DNA of 64,000 nucleotides from the NCBI GenBank assembly GCA_026936335.1, contig JAPMXV010000010.1:124001-188000 (forward strand), read 5' to 3'. The DNA is from Mantamonas sphyraenae. Taxonomy: Eukaryota > CRuMs > Mantamonadidae. Positions 50,160 through 60,600 of this stretch are shown here, piece after piece; within the stretch, counting starts at the first letter, position 1; each line of letters begins with the position of its first letter. A program made the translations under genes and the position numbers. Under the pieces are notes generated by a model, which had not been told where the DNA came from, did no database searches, and saw nothing but the letters and a program-made list of their open reading frames with translations.

Positions 50160-52492
50160 TTACTCGCGACGCACCTGCAGAAACAGGACGTTGGAGAAGC
50201 GGCGGATGAGCTCGGCGAGCATGTCGCGCTGGACACCGACCATCTGAAAGAGGATTTCCTCGACAGAGACGGAGAGCTGGCCGTCGAGGAGCTGAATTAT
50301 TTGGAGAAGGAGCTCGCACCAGCTGGCGTCCTCTTCGCTGGCAATGCTGAGGTTGTCGACAAAGTCCTCCTTGCCGCCGACAGTGGGCGGCACGAAGCAG
50401 ATGTAGCTGTGGAGCTGGTCGATGAGGCGGTGGCGCAGGAGCCATATGACCATGCGGATAAAGTCGCCCTTGGGTTTGTCGAGTGACTTGAGGTGGTCTT
50501 GCAGCAGACGGGGTCTGGAGAAGCTGGCAAGGACGCTGGAGAGGTTGTAGTCTGGAAAGGAGGAGGCAAAGACGCGGTGGAGATCGAGTTGGGTGTGGGT
50601 AGCGCTTGAGGCGCCGGCGCCGCCGTAGAGGTGGTCTTTGTGAGCACTGACCTTGACGTGGGGAGGCAGAGAGGGTGTGATGGCATAGATGTTGTGCAGG
50701 GTGAGAGTGTCCATGACCTTGCCTTTGTTCCAGTAGACAAGGTGTGCGACAAGCTTGTAGATGACGGCAAAGGAGAGGTTTGTCTCTGCGTGGATCTCGT
50801 AGAAGCTCTTGACGGGTGTGTAGGCATTGAGAAAGGTGTACATGGAAGAAGAGGCGTAGTTTGCAGAGATGCCAAGGACCTCCATGGCGTACTGGCCGTA
50901 GGAAGGGGCGTCTGAGGTGTCCTTGAGGCGAAGATCAATGTCTGCGCGCCAGTGAGAACGGTGGGAGGAGGTTTGGGTTGGGGGCACGACGTCAAAGAGC
51001 AACAGGGTCTGATAGGGACGCAAGGGAGCACCCAGGCTCTCGACGGGGTGGAGGGAGACAAAGAGGGGAGTGACGTTGTTGAAGGGGACGTCACTCATGC
51101 CAGTGCGACGCAAACCCACATAGAGGGTTTTGAGATCACGTGCCAGCTGGGAGTACTGCACCATGTACTCAGCCAACATGAAGGCATACTCCGAGTCAGA
51201 CATGGACGAAGGAGTGGAGGTGGATGAGGAGGAGGATGAAGAGGAGGAGGTGGTGGAGGCGGAGGAGCCATTGACAGACACTTGGGCACCAGACATTCCC
51301 TGGGTGCGTGCACGTGTGTCACCGGCATGGACACCACCACCACCACCGATGTGCATGTTGCCACCACGCATGGCCTTGTTGCCCAGGAGACGTCCCACGT
51401 TGCGTTTGGCACTGGGACCGAGACGATGGTAGGGGTCGCCTGAGGCAGCACCAGTGGAGGAGGAGGGAGGGAGGGAGGTGCCACCTGTGGTGGTGACTGA
51501 TGAGGATGAGGAGGAGGAGAAGAGGAGGAGGAAGAGGAGGAGGAGGAGGATCCCGAGGTGTGGTGGTTGAGGGAGTTGATGTTGTTGTTGGCAGCAGACA
51601 GGGTGGCTTGTTGATGCAATTGCTGTTGCTGCTGTTGCAGTTGTTGGTGTTGCAAATGTTGGTTGACCTTTTCCTTGATCATGACCATGGTGTCGACTTG
51701 TTTGGAAACATATCGCAGCTGCCGTTCCTGGTGCCGTAGGGCCTCACAGACGTGTTGCACACTGTCACGCACCATCTGGTTGAGTTCAAAGTCACGGTCA
51801 AACACAAAGACGACGTTGAAGGTGCTGATGCCCTCGGGTTGCTCGGGTTCCAGGTTGTCCTGCATCACCGTGCGCGTCCACTCGTCCTGTGTGGCCTCAC
51901 GTGCAATGTCCTGTGCTGCCTCTGAGCTACGCGGTGTGTTTGCGTTGCGTGTGTTGCCCGACAACGGTGTCACACGCATGGGGGCACTCACAAACGAGTA
52001 GGCACCCAATCGCACCACAAAACACCCGTTGCACAGTTCCGTCTTGGAGGGACACAACAACCTTGCAAACAGACTCCTTTCGATGCCAAACACCATGTGT
52101 TGCACCTTGCTTGCTCCAGCACCCCCCGCACCACCACCACCCCCTCCACCACCTCCACCTCCACCTCCTCCACCTCCTCCTGTCGATTCACTTGTCGTCG
52201 AGGCGGGTGTGCTTGCTGTGGTGGCACTGGCACTGCCTCCACCACCACCTCCTCCTCCTCCTCCTCCTGTTTCATCCCCTTTGTCAATGTGCACACTCAG
52301 TGACAATGCGCTGCTGTGTCGCGAGGCCTTGGTGGTGGTGGTGGTGGTGGTGGTGGTGGTGAACGACACTTCCTCCCCCACCTGGTCCTGTTGGGATGCA
52401 ATGCCTGTGGTGGTGCCCAGTGTGCTTGTGGCACTGGCTGTCACTGATGTTCCATCCAGAGAGGCAGTCTCGACAGACACTGCCGTGACGAC

Positions 52493-52524
<32 letters not shown>

Positions 52525-53557
52525 CATTGGCCACCACCATCGCCGCCGCAGACGCCGCCGCTGCTGCTGCCTTCTTTGCCTTGTCCTCTTCGGTGCGCAC
52601 CCTCCTGGCTGTTGTGGGTGTGCGTTTGGTGCTTGTTCCCCTTCGACTGATGGTCCGGTGGTGGGCCTGACGAAGAATGGGCGCCACCGTGTTCACGCGC
52701 ACAGAAGCTCCCCCGGCCGCCGTATGCAGACGAGGCGACGAAGAGTTTGAGGCATGACCAGGTGTGCCACGTCGATGGGACCCGGGGGTCTTGTTGTGAT
52801 GGTGGCGATGCTTGCGGCGGCCGTCTTGCACCGGTGGCAGCGGGTAAGGGGAGGCAGAGGAGGAGGAGGCAGAGGAGGAGGTTGACGAAGAGCCCATGGA
52901 AGACGACGAGGGAGTGGCATAGTATGTAGATGAGGATGATGGGGATGGGGAAGGGCCATGGTTGGAGCTGGGCGAGCTGGAGTACACCTGTGTGCCACGG
53001 TAGGCCCTGTGCTTGTGGGCAACGCGAGAAAGGCCAGCGGAGAACGCTTCTTCGTCGTCGTCGCTGGCAGGAGGGTAGCGAAACACAAGTTGGTTGCCCC
53101 TGGAGTCTGACACGAGGAGACACACAGCTACAATGCCACGTGAACTGTCTGCAGTGGATGGGGTGAAGGAGGAGACTTGGGAGGAGGAGGACGAAGCGGA
53201 GGAGGAGGAGGAGGAAGAAGAGTTGCCAGCAGAGTTTGAGAAAAGATCGGCACTTGCGACGCGGGAGCGAGAGGAAGAGAGGGAATGGTGTGCAACCATG
53301 GACATGGTGGAAGTCAAGGAGGAGGGAGATCCACCAGGCACAGAGGTGGAAGAGGCCGAGGAGGCCGTGGAGAGGGAACGGACGGGACGGTGATGGTGGA
53401 TGCCTCCACCGTACATCGTTGCAATTGGGTTGGGCTGGAGAGGGGGGTTGGAGGGGGAATGGGGGGGAATGGGGGGGATGGGGGGATTGGGTGGAGGGAG
53501 TGGGGAGGTGGGGGAGGTGGGGGATGGCATGGAAGCAAAGGGCGAAGGCAGGGCCAC
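50160..53557 (-). CDS. NPRL3: NPRL3/Npr3-type GATOR1 subunit (one frame break in a Ser repeat)
   Basis: Subunit of the GATOR1/SEACIT complex that restrains TORC1 on lysosomes/vacuoles when amino acids are low. Visible: VCLLVSDSRGNQLVFRYP (longin-type start of NPRL3), SLFARLLCPSKTELCNGCF, FNVVFVFDRDFELN, and in the second half DLKTLYVGLRRTGMSDVPFNN and the C-terminal helices. About 1,100 aa, longer than human NPRL3 because of Ser, Gly and His/Gln low-complexity inserts. The frame changes by one base inside a TCC/TCT poly-Ser run at about 51500-51552; both frames are convincing on either side. Two starts are possible, 53557 (Pro-rich leader) or 53416 (MYGGGIHHH). Confidence 0.8.
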
Positions 53558-53577
53558 ACCAAAACCAACACACCGTC

Positions 53578-54624
53578 ATGCGAAAGCCGTGGGGATGGAC
53601 ATTGCTTGTGCTTGTGCTTGTGGGCACATTGGTGCATGGGCAGCAGTTCAGTGCATCTGGGTCGGAGAGCGAAAGTGATGGAGAGGAGGACGACAGGGAC
53701 GAGGAGTTTGTGCCTCACGTGGTGGCCCAGTTTGCAGGACGGGCGTGTGTTCGCAGGCTGCCAGAGAGCATGCAACGCAGACTGGCTTGCGATTTGGTGC
53801 AGGAGGTGGTGGAGTCTGTGCATCGCACTGTGTACGCAGGTGATGAACGCCAGTACACCTTCCAACTGCCTGTGCTGCGCGAAGAAAAGGACGGCACCAT
53901 GGTTGCCACGGACAAGAAGCGCACCGTCAAGGTGGCCCAGCTCACACAGCTCGATCTCGAGGACATGCTTCGTGCATCGTATGCCTCGCAACAAGCAGCG
54001 GTAGGGATTGCACATGGATTGCACATTGCACACACCGGCGAGAGAGAGTTGTGTGTGTGTGTGTGTGTGTGTACGCTGACGTCAGCGCACTGGAACTCAC
54101 CCATCCCACCCCCGCATTGCCCTCCCCTCCGCCCGCAGTTGGCCCACTTTTACAATATCAGTGAACGGATCAACAAGCTGGATCTGAACTCACAGTTGGG
54201 CACAATGGATGCACTGCGCAGGCAGCTGCATGACGAGTATGTGGCTGGATACGAGGAGATGGTGAAGGAGCTGACCAAGCTGGCCGAGGCCAACAAGGAC
54301 AACATGGGTGAGGATGAGGAGGAGGAAGACGATGGGGATCTTTCTGCCAGTGACTATGATGATGATGACCATCGCGAGGGGGCCAATGGTCGCGGTGGTG
54401 CTGAGAACAAGCCCAGTGATGCTCTTCCCAGCGACGCCACCGTGCCCACGCCTGCAAAGACCACCACGGCCACCACCAACCCCAAAGGCAAGGGGAAGGG
54501 GAAGGCGAAGCCTAAGGCGAAGCCCAAGGCTGCTGCTGCTGCTGCTGGGGGTGCTGCTGCTGGAGGTGCCAAGACGACACCCAAGCAACCCAAGAAGAAG
54601 AAGCAGAAGAAGCAGAAGAAATGA
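53578..54624 (+). CDS. Secreted/ER-lumenal coiled-coil protein with basic tail, unknown
   Basis: Exons 53578-54000 and 54139-54624 (GTAGGG...CCGCAG), 302 aa. Signal peptide MRKPWGWTLLVLVLVGTLVHG, acidic Ser/Glu/Asp stretch, then a compact domain of about 110 residues (HVVAQFAGRACVRRLPESMQ, YTFQLPVLREEKDG, LDLEDMLRASYASQQ) and helical segments (LAHFYNISERINKLD, MDALRRQLHDEYVAGYEEM). The C-terminus is Lys/Pro/Ala-rich and ends in KKK/QKK clusters. The 138-base intron is a multiple of three with no stop and holds (TG)n, so retention would add 46 residues. No family recognised; the basic tail is odd for a lumenal protein. It is 20 bases from the divergent NPRL3 start. Confidence 0.65.
   Translation: MRKPWGWTLLVLVLVGTLVHGQQFSASGSESESDGEEDDRDEEFVPHVVAQFAGRACVRRLPESMQRRLACDLVQEVVESVHRTVYAGDERQYTFQLPVLREEKDGTMVATDKKRTVKVAQLTQLDLEDMLRASYASQQAAVGIAHGLHIAHTGERELCVCVCVCTLTSAHWNSPIPPPHCPPLRPQLAHFYNISERINKLDLNSQLGTMDALRRQLHDEYVAGYEEMVKELTKLAEANKDNMGEDEEEEDDGDLSASDYDDDDHREGANGRGGAENKPSDALPSDATVPTPAKTTTATTNPKGKGKGKAKPKAKPKAAAAAAGGAAAGGAKTTPKQPKKKKQKKQKK
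54050..54072 (+). repeat. (TG)n microsatellite in intron 54001-54138
   Basis: Perfect TG run, sense strand. Confidence 0.9.
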
Positions 54625-54655
54625 GGATTCCAATTGTTGTTCGCTGCTTCTCCCA

Positions 54656-54720
54656 CATCATCATCATCCACACCATCATCATCATCATCCACACCATCAT
54701 CATCATCATCCACGCATCAT
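54656..54720. repeat. (CAT)n with CCACAC spacers in convergent 3' regions
   Basis: Imperfect CAT trinucleotide blocks with repeating CCACACCATCATCAT units between two convergent genes. It runs into the end of the glucosidase I coding region, at the stop codon at 54706. Confidence 0.85.
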
Positions 54721-57517
54721 CAACACGACCAGGGCCGTCCAGCCGGTGAACGGGTGAGAGCGTTGGCCGCGGCCTGTGTCACCGTTGTAGTTTTCGTAGA
54801 GGAAGCCCTGGTTGCGGTAGACACGATGGATGTTGTCCACCAGGTTGGAGGCCAAACGAGAGGCCAATTGGGCACACTGGGCTTGGTAGGGACCACGCTT
54901 GGAGGCGTAGTGACGCAATGCATCCCAGGCAAGGTAGTTGAGGTTGATCCAGATGGAACCACGCCAGTAGTCCTCCTTGGTGCCATACAGGGGACTGGCA
55001 CGAGACAGGGAACGCAATCCATAGTCGCTCCACAGCTTGTCCTTGTCTGCCAACAGCGTCAAGGTGCCTCCCAACGCGGGGTCGTCGGCATGCAACAGTT
55101 TGAGCAGCAGAGGGAACAGACTGACATAACCCTGGTGCTCCACATGGACCAATCGCACCGATCCTGTCTCTGCATCCATGTGTTCCACGAGGTCGCAGAA
55201 CGACTGCGTGCGTGGGTTCCAATGTTCCTTCAACCGTGCCAGCATCCGTGTTTCGTTCTCCACATACTCTGTGTCGTCGTGGCCCAATGCACGTGCCATC
55301 TGACCCATGATCCGTGATGTCATGGCCATCCACGCCTGCAGGTCCACGTGGCGTTCACGTGCAAGCACCTCCTCGTGCCGCGGGTAATCGTCCAGTCCTG
55401 AGGTCAACGTGTGGTCGGGTGTACGTCCACTCCACTGAAACGTGTCCCTGGGTGACGTGCATGCCTGGCAGGCCTGTGTCTTGAGATACCATCGGTATTG
55501 TGTGCGCAGCAACGGGAACAACCGGCCAAAGTATTGCTTGTCAAACGCACGTGCGTTGCCACGACTATCCTCCATCAGCGTATGGATGGCCAGATACATG
55601 GTGGGTGGGTTTGCATACACATCCCGCTGCACTTGAAACTGGTCGGGCACCTTGGAGCGTGGCTCGGGGCCCAGGATCTGTTCGCGAGGGATCCACCCGT
55701 TGCTGTCCATGGTATTGTACCACGACATGATCACATCCTTCGACACCTCTGGGTCCCAGCGACTGACCAGCAGCTGGTGGAAGCCTTCATCCCACAGGAA
55801 CCCACGTGGGAAGAATGGACGCGATGGCACCGCAGTAAACAACTCCATGGGTGCTTGCATCCTGTCCTGAGTCTGATGGCTGTACTGTGCACGCCAATCA
55901 CCATAAAAGTAGCCCATTCCACCCAACATGTTGCTCAGCGCTGCCATTCCAGTCTCCATCTTGCTCTTGCTCACCTTTGCGCTGCTGCTGTTGTTGTCAT
56001 CATTGCCACGTTGTTGCTTCTCCTGCTTGGGCCCAAACACACGTGCGTAGCGCTGTTGAAAGGCTCGCGAGCGAGCGGTGATTTCCCGATCGAGGGAGGC
56101 ACCGCTGAGCTTGGCCACGTGTTTGGGCTTCACCTTTGCCTTTTCCGTGTCTTTGAGGGTAAACACCACGTCGAGGGTGAAAGGCACAGTGAGGGTGCGC
56201 TGCACCATGGCAAGCTGGTTCTTGGCAGCGCCGCCTTCCTGACGGTTGTCCAGTGTCACACTGCGTGTCCACACACGCGACAGTTCCTGTTGGTTGCTGA
56301 GGTCGACAATCGGGGAGAGGGGAGGGAGAGGGTTAGCATGGCTCATGTGTATGGTAGGAATTGGGTGTGAGGGGGAGGACGTACAACAACTGCTTTGCGT
56401 TCTCACCACGTCGCTTGTTCTCTGCTTCCTGCTTCCGTTGGGTTGCTGTAAAGATGGTGTTGTAGTTGCGATTGAATGTCTTTGTCATGCATCGTTGGGC
56501 CTCCTCCTTGGCCCTCCAGGGGTCTTGTGTGCGCACCCCAGCATAGTTCCACTTGTCCCCCGTACCCAGGTGTCGTTTCAGGAATGCCAGATTGCTGGGC
56601 AGCAGTTTGGGACTGGTGTTTCCCTTGTGATCCACCACACTCATGGCATAGTGTCCCATGTCTGTGTCATACCCGGTGATCTCGGGAGACCCACTCAGTG
56701 GCTTGTTGCTGCGACCCCCCTGCACCTTGAGTCCACCCTGTTCAGCTGCGGCATAGAACAGCACACTCAGGTTCCTTGTTCCTTGCCCTCCTCCTCCTCC
56801 CCCTCCTCCTCCTCCAAGGGCTCGCACAGACACTCGCTGTGTCCACTCGCCCCCTCGTCGTTGCACATCGCTCAACTCTTCTTCTTCCTTGCTACTGCTG
56901 TTGTGGTTATTGTTGTTGTTGTTGTTGTTGATATCTTTGCTTCCACTGCTTCCCACCTGCCATCCATCGTCCTCAAAGTGGTGTTTGACCCACCATGACG
57001 ATACCACAACCCCATTGGCTTGGTCCACAATCTCCTGGTGGCCGTACGTCCGGCCGTCGTGTTCCACCCACCCGTACTTGGCCATGCGATCGTTCTCCTC
57101 GCACGTATGTCGCATGTCTGTGGTTTCCACACACACACCGTGCCCGTGTGAGCATGTTATGGTCACATGTGTGCTGTCAAACGGTGATGCAATCGCATGC
57201 AACGGTGTGGTGGAGGTACACGGGAGGAGGCGTGCGTCGTCGGATGACGACATCTCTGCACACACAAAAAACCTACTGCTGATTCCGTCCCTGCTGTCGG
57301 CGTCATACCACATGAAGCCCGTGAGGAGGCTGCTCTTGCTACGTGTACGTGCGCCAATGTAGACGTTGGGTCTGTATGTGCCCCAGTGCATCTGTGCAGC
57401 GTACGCTTTGTTGGCGAGCGGATTGGCCGCCGAGTGGCCCACGAGCAAAAGGAGCACACCCATCGTCAGTGCCACAAAGAGCACACACACGCCTTCGCGT
57501 CCCTGTTGCTTGGCCAT
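54706..57517 (-). CDS. MOGS: Mannosyl-oligosaccharide glucosidase (glucosidase I, GH63)
   Basis: ER enzyme that removes the terminal alpha-1,2-glucose from the N-glycan precursor. Exons 57517-56385 and 56296-54706 (TT|GTACGT...CCTCAG|C), 907 aa. Type II topology: a short basic N-terminus and TM anchor VLFVALTMGVLLLLVGHSA. Early GH63 region: MHWGTYRPNVYIGARTRS, MWYDADSRDG and KYGWVEHDGRTYG. Catalytic half: MGYFYGDWRAQYSHQTQ, RGFLWDEGFHQLLVSRWD, PREQILGPEP, YWRGSIWINLNYLAW and GRGQRSHPFTGWTALVVLMM. Asn, Gly and Glu low-complexity inserts explain its extra length over the human enzyme (837 aa). The start is 151 bases from the divergent Rabankyrin-like gene. Confidence 0.95.
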
Positions 57518-57668
57518 GCGTCGAATGGAGTGATGAATGTGTGCGTGTGTTGAATGCTGCTCAGTGTCCGTTCGTCGTCGTCGGCGCTGCTGCTGGTGTC
57601 GTCGGGGGTGCTGGTGGCTTTGCGGCGTTGGGCCAAATCCATCCAAACACAAAAACGGTTGGCTGGCC
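57518..57668. promoter_or_regulatory. Divergent promoter region (glucosidase I / Rabankyrin-like)
   Basis: 151 bases between the two start codons. No TATA-like or other recognised element. Confidence 0.35.
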
Positions 57669-60600
57669 ATGAGCAACAAGGGAGGGGACTCGGCAGTGGC
57701 AGCAGAGGTGGCCAAGAAGTTGGTGGTGCTGAAGAAGGCGTACCGTACGCTCAAGGCCCAGCATGACGAAACGGTGGCCACTTTGGAGCGTGTGCAGGGC
57801 GAGCTCGACCAGGCAAATGCCCAGCTGGAGGAACGTAGGGCCATGGAACAGGAACAACAGGGCACCCAGGTGCCAGACACAGACGACAGCGACGCCTTGG
57901 CACAGGCAGACAATGGTCCACAGGCCCAACAAGGCCCACAGGCGTCCGAAAGCACAGCCCACGAGGGCGACGATTCCTTTCCGGATCTGAGCCGACAAGA
58001 CCTGGCACGTATGTGCAAACAACTGCAGGACCAGGTGGATGAGTTGATGCGCAGCAACACGAGTGGTATGGGCAACCCACAAAGCACCCTAAATGGTGGT
58101 GGAATGGAGGAGTCCACCGTGGTGGGACGTCTTCAGCATCAACAACAACACGCACACGAGACGGCGGGGGCACCGGAGGGCGCGTCGCCTGGCGCAAACA
58201 GCAGCACCTCGTTGGGGTCCTCACTGAACAAAAAGTCGCGCAGTCTGTGGGAGGCCGCAGGGGTGACGTCACGCAACGACAGTTTGACACGTGTGAGCAA
58301 AGACCTGTCCCAGGGCTTCGACTCGCTAAGCAAGAGTTTTCAACGCATTCGCTCGTCCACGGTCACGGGCGCCACGGGCACCGGGACACACCAGGACCAC
58401 CTGTTGGAGAAGCAGGATCATGTGGAGCAGGCAGGTGGCACACAGACCTCTGCTCTGACGGCATCGTTGCTGCAGGAGGGAAGCACAGGGAGTCACGGCG
58501 AACCGGAGAGGGAAACCCAGGACCGCAGCGGCTCCTCGTTCAAGACTCTGTTCAACAGTGTGTCGGAAGCCGCGCAGAAGGCAGCCAAGAGTGCAGAGGG
58601 CAGTTTGGGTCGATCTCCAGGAGGGCATGCGAGTGCCTCGGGCTCGAAAATGGCCTCTTTGCTCGATTCACCCACCTGGGCCTCAGAGGCAGCCAGCGAA
58701 CCCAGCAGCGCAAGTGCAAGTGCAGACGAGGAGCAACAGCAGCAGCCACAACCAACACAACAGCCACAACAACAACCACATGGGGAGAAGCAGGTGGAGG
58801 AGAAGGCGACGGAATCAACAAGCAGCAGCAGCAGCAGCAACAGTGGTGGCGGCGGGGGTGACGGGGCAGCCTCTTCGCCGAAAATCAGCCAAAAGGCGAA
58901 GCTTGTATTGCTGAAAAAGACGGTGAGGGAGCTGCAGGCGAACAAGGAAGCCATGGGCAAGGATGCAGAGTTGATGAAGGCGGCGATTATGAAGTTGAAG
59001 GCAGGACGGAAGGAGGCAAAGCGAGGGGAGGTGCGTGCCAAGCAGGAGAGCGAGGCACTGATGATTCGATGCAACGACCTGTATGCACAGATCCAAAGGT
59101 TAAAGAAGAGCGAGGCAGGGCAGGAGGAGTTGGTGGTCAACCGGCAAGGGTTGCCCTCGGTGCGTGTGAGCACATCCAGCTTCCACCACGAGTTTAGCCA
59201 ACTGTTGGGCATGTGGTTGGGAGGTGGTGCAGGCAACCAACAGGAGGGAGGCAATGATGATGGCGATGAGGAGAAGGGACAGGAAGAGGAGGCAATTGCT
59301 TTGTTGCACCAGCTGGCAGATGTGCGCATTGGGTTGTTGCACCAACACCCGCAGGATGGACGGGATGAGATGGAGGAGCAAGAGGGTGTGGCTGTGCATC
59401 GATTGGTCATGTTGGCACGCTGCAGCCACTTGCGACGCAGCGACTTTGTGGGGCACAATTCCGAGACGGACGGGGTGTATGTGCTGCCTGTGGACGCCAA
59501 GGAGGGGATGCAGGAAGCAGACGCAGAGACCCTGGGTCGCTTTGTGGAGTACATTTACACCGATAGTGTGCAGTTCCCATCGGGGGAGGAGGAGGCGTTG
59601 GACGCAAGTCTGAAGTTGATGGATCTGGCGGCCGGGATGCACACGGCGCGTCTGATTGAACTGTGCGAGGTGCAGGTGGCCAGAATGCTCAGCGACGACA
59701 ACCTGCAACTGATCACACAACGCCTGGACCACAACCCGTCTGCCATGCAACTGAAGCAGTTGTGCACGTCGTACGCGGTGCGTCGTCTGGAACGGGCAGC
59801 GCAATCGGGAGGCGGCGTGCCTGCTGCCATGGATGGCCTGTCGCCCAGCTTTGTGGCAGACATGTACCGTGCCAAGACAGAGTACCCTGTGCACATGGCG
59901 GTGGAGGAGGGACGAGCCGACGTGTTGCAGGTGCTGCTTGCCCAGGGGATCGATGTGGATGGGGTGCGTGGGGCAGAGGGGGAGGAGGAGGAGGAGGAGG
60001 AAGATGAAGGAGAAGAGGACAGTGGGCCCACCGTGGCATTGAGGACAGTGGCTGTTGCATTGGACACCCCATTGCGACTTGCACTGTGGCAGCAGCGTGG
60101 TGAGAAGGGACAGGAGATGGCACAGGTGCTGGTGAACAAGGGGGCCAATGTGAATCTGCAAGCAAGCGCACAGGCAGGTGGGCAGAGTCTGCTGCATGAG
60201 GCAGCACGTGCGGAGGATGAGGAGGCACAGGCACGCGTCTCGTTTCTGTTGGCACACGGTGCAGACGCATCGTTGCAGGATGCACTGGGCAACACGGCGT
60301 TGCATGTGGCAGCCACACACGGATGCAAGGCTCAAGTGGAGGCGTTGGTGGCTGGAGGGGCACCTGTGGGTGCAGCAAATGCCCAGGGCCACACAGCGCT
60401 GGTGGCAGCCATGATGGAGGGCAACGCAGACTGTGTGCGTGTGCTTGCAGCACAGGGCAAGGAGGCACAGGAGGGTGGATTGCATGTGGCGTGTCGTTTG
60501 GGAGACACAGAGAGTGTGCAAGTGTTGCTGGAGAATGGCGCCGACGCAGGGGTTGTGGACGCAGGAGGGCGCACCCCTCTGCACACGGCGTTGGCCAACG

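Noticed and set aside
51431..51475. A 45-base intron in NPRL3 (GTGGCACC to CCTCAG).
   Set aside because: Its length is a multiple of three, so it cannot explain the frame change, and it is shorter than all other introns here.
54656..54720. CAT repeat array considered as CRISPR or tandem mobile element.
   Set aside because: It is a simple trinucleotide microsatellite with no spacers of uniform length, in a eukaryotic context.
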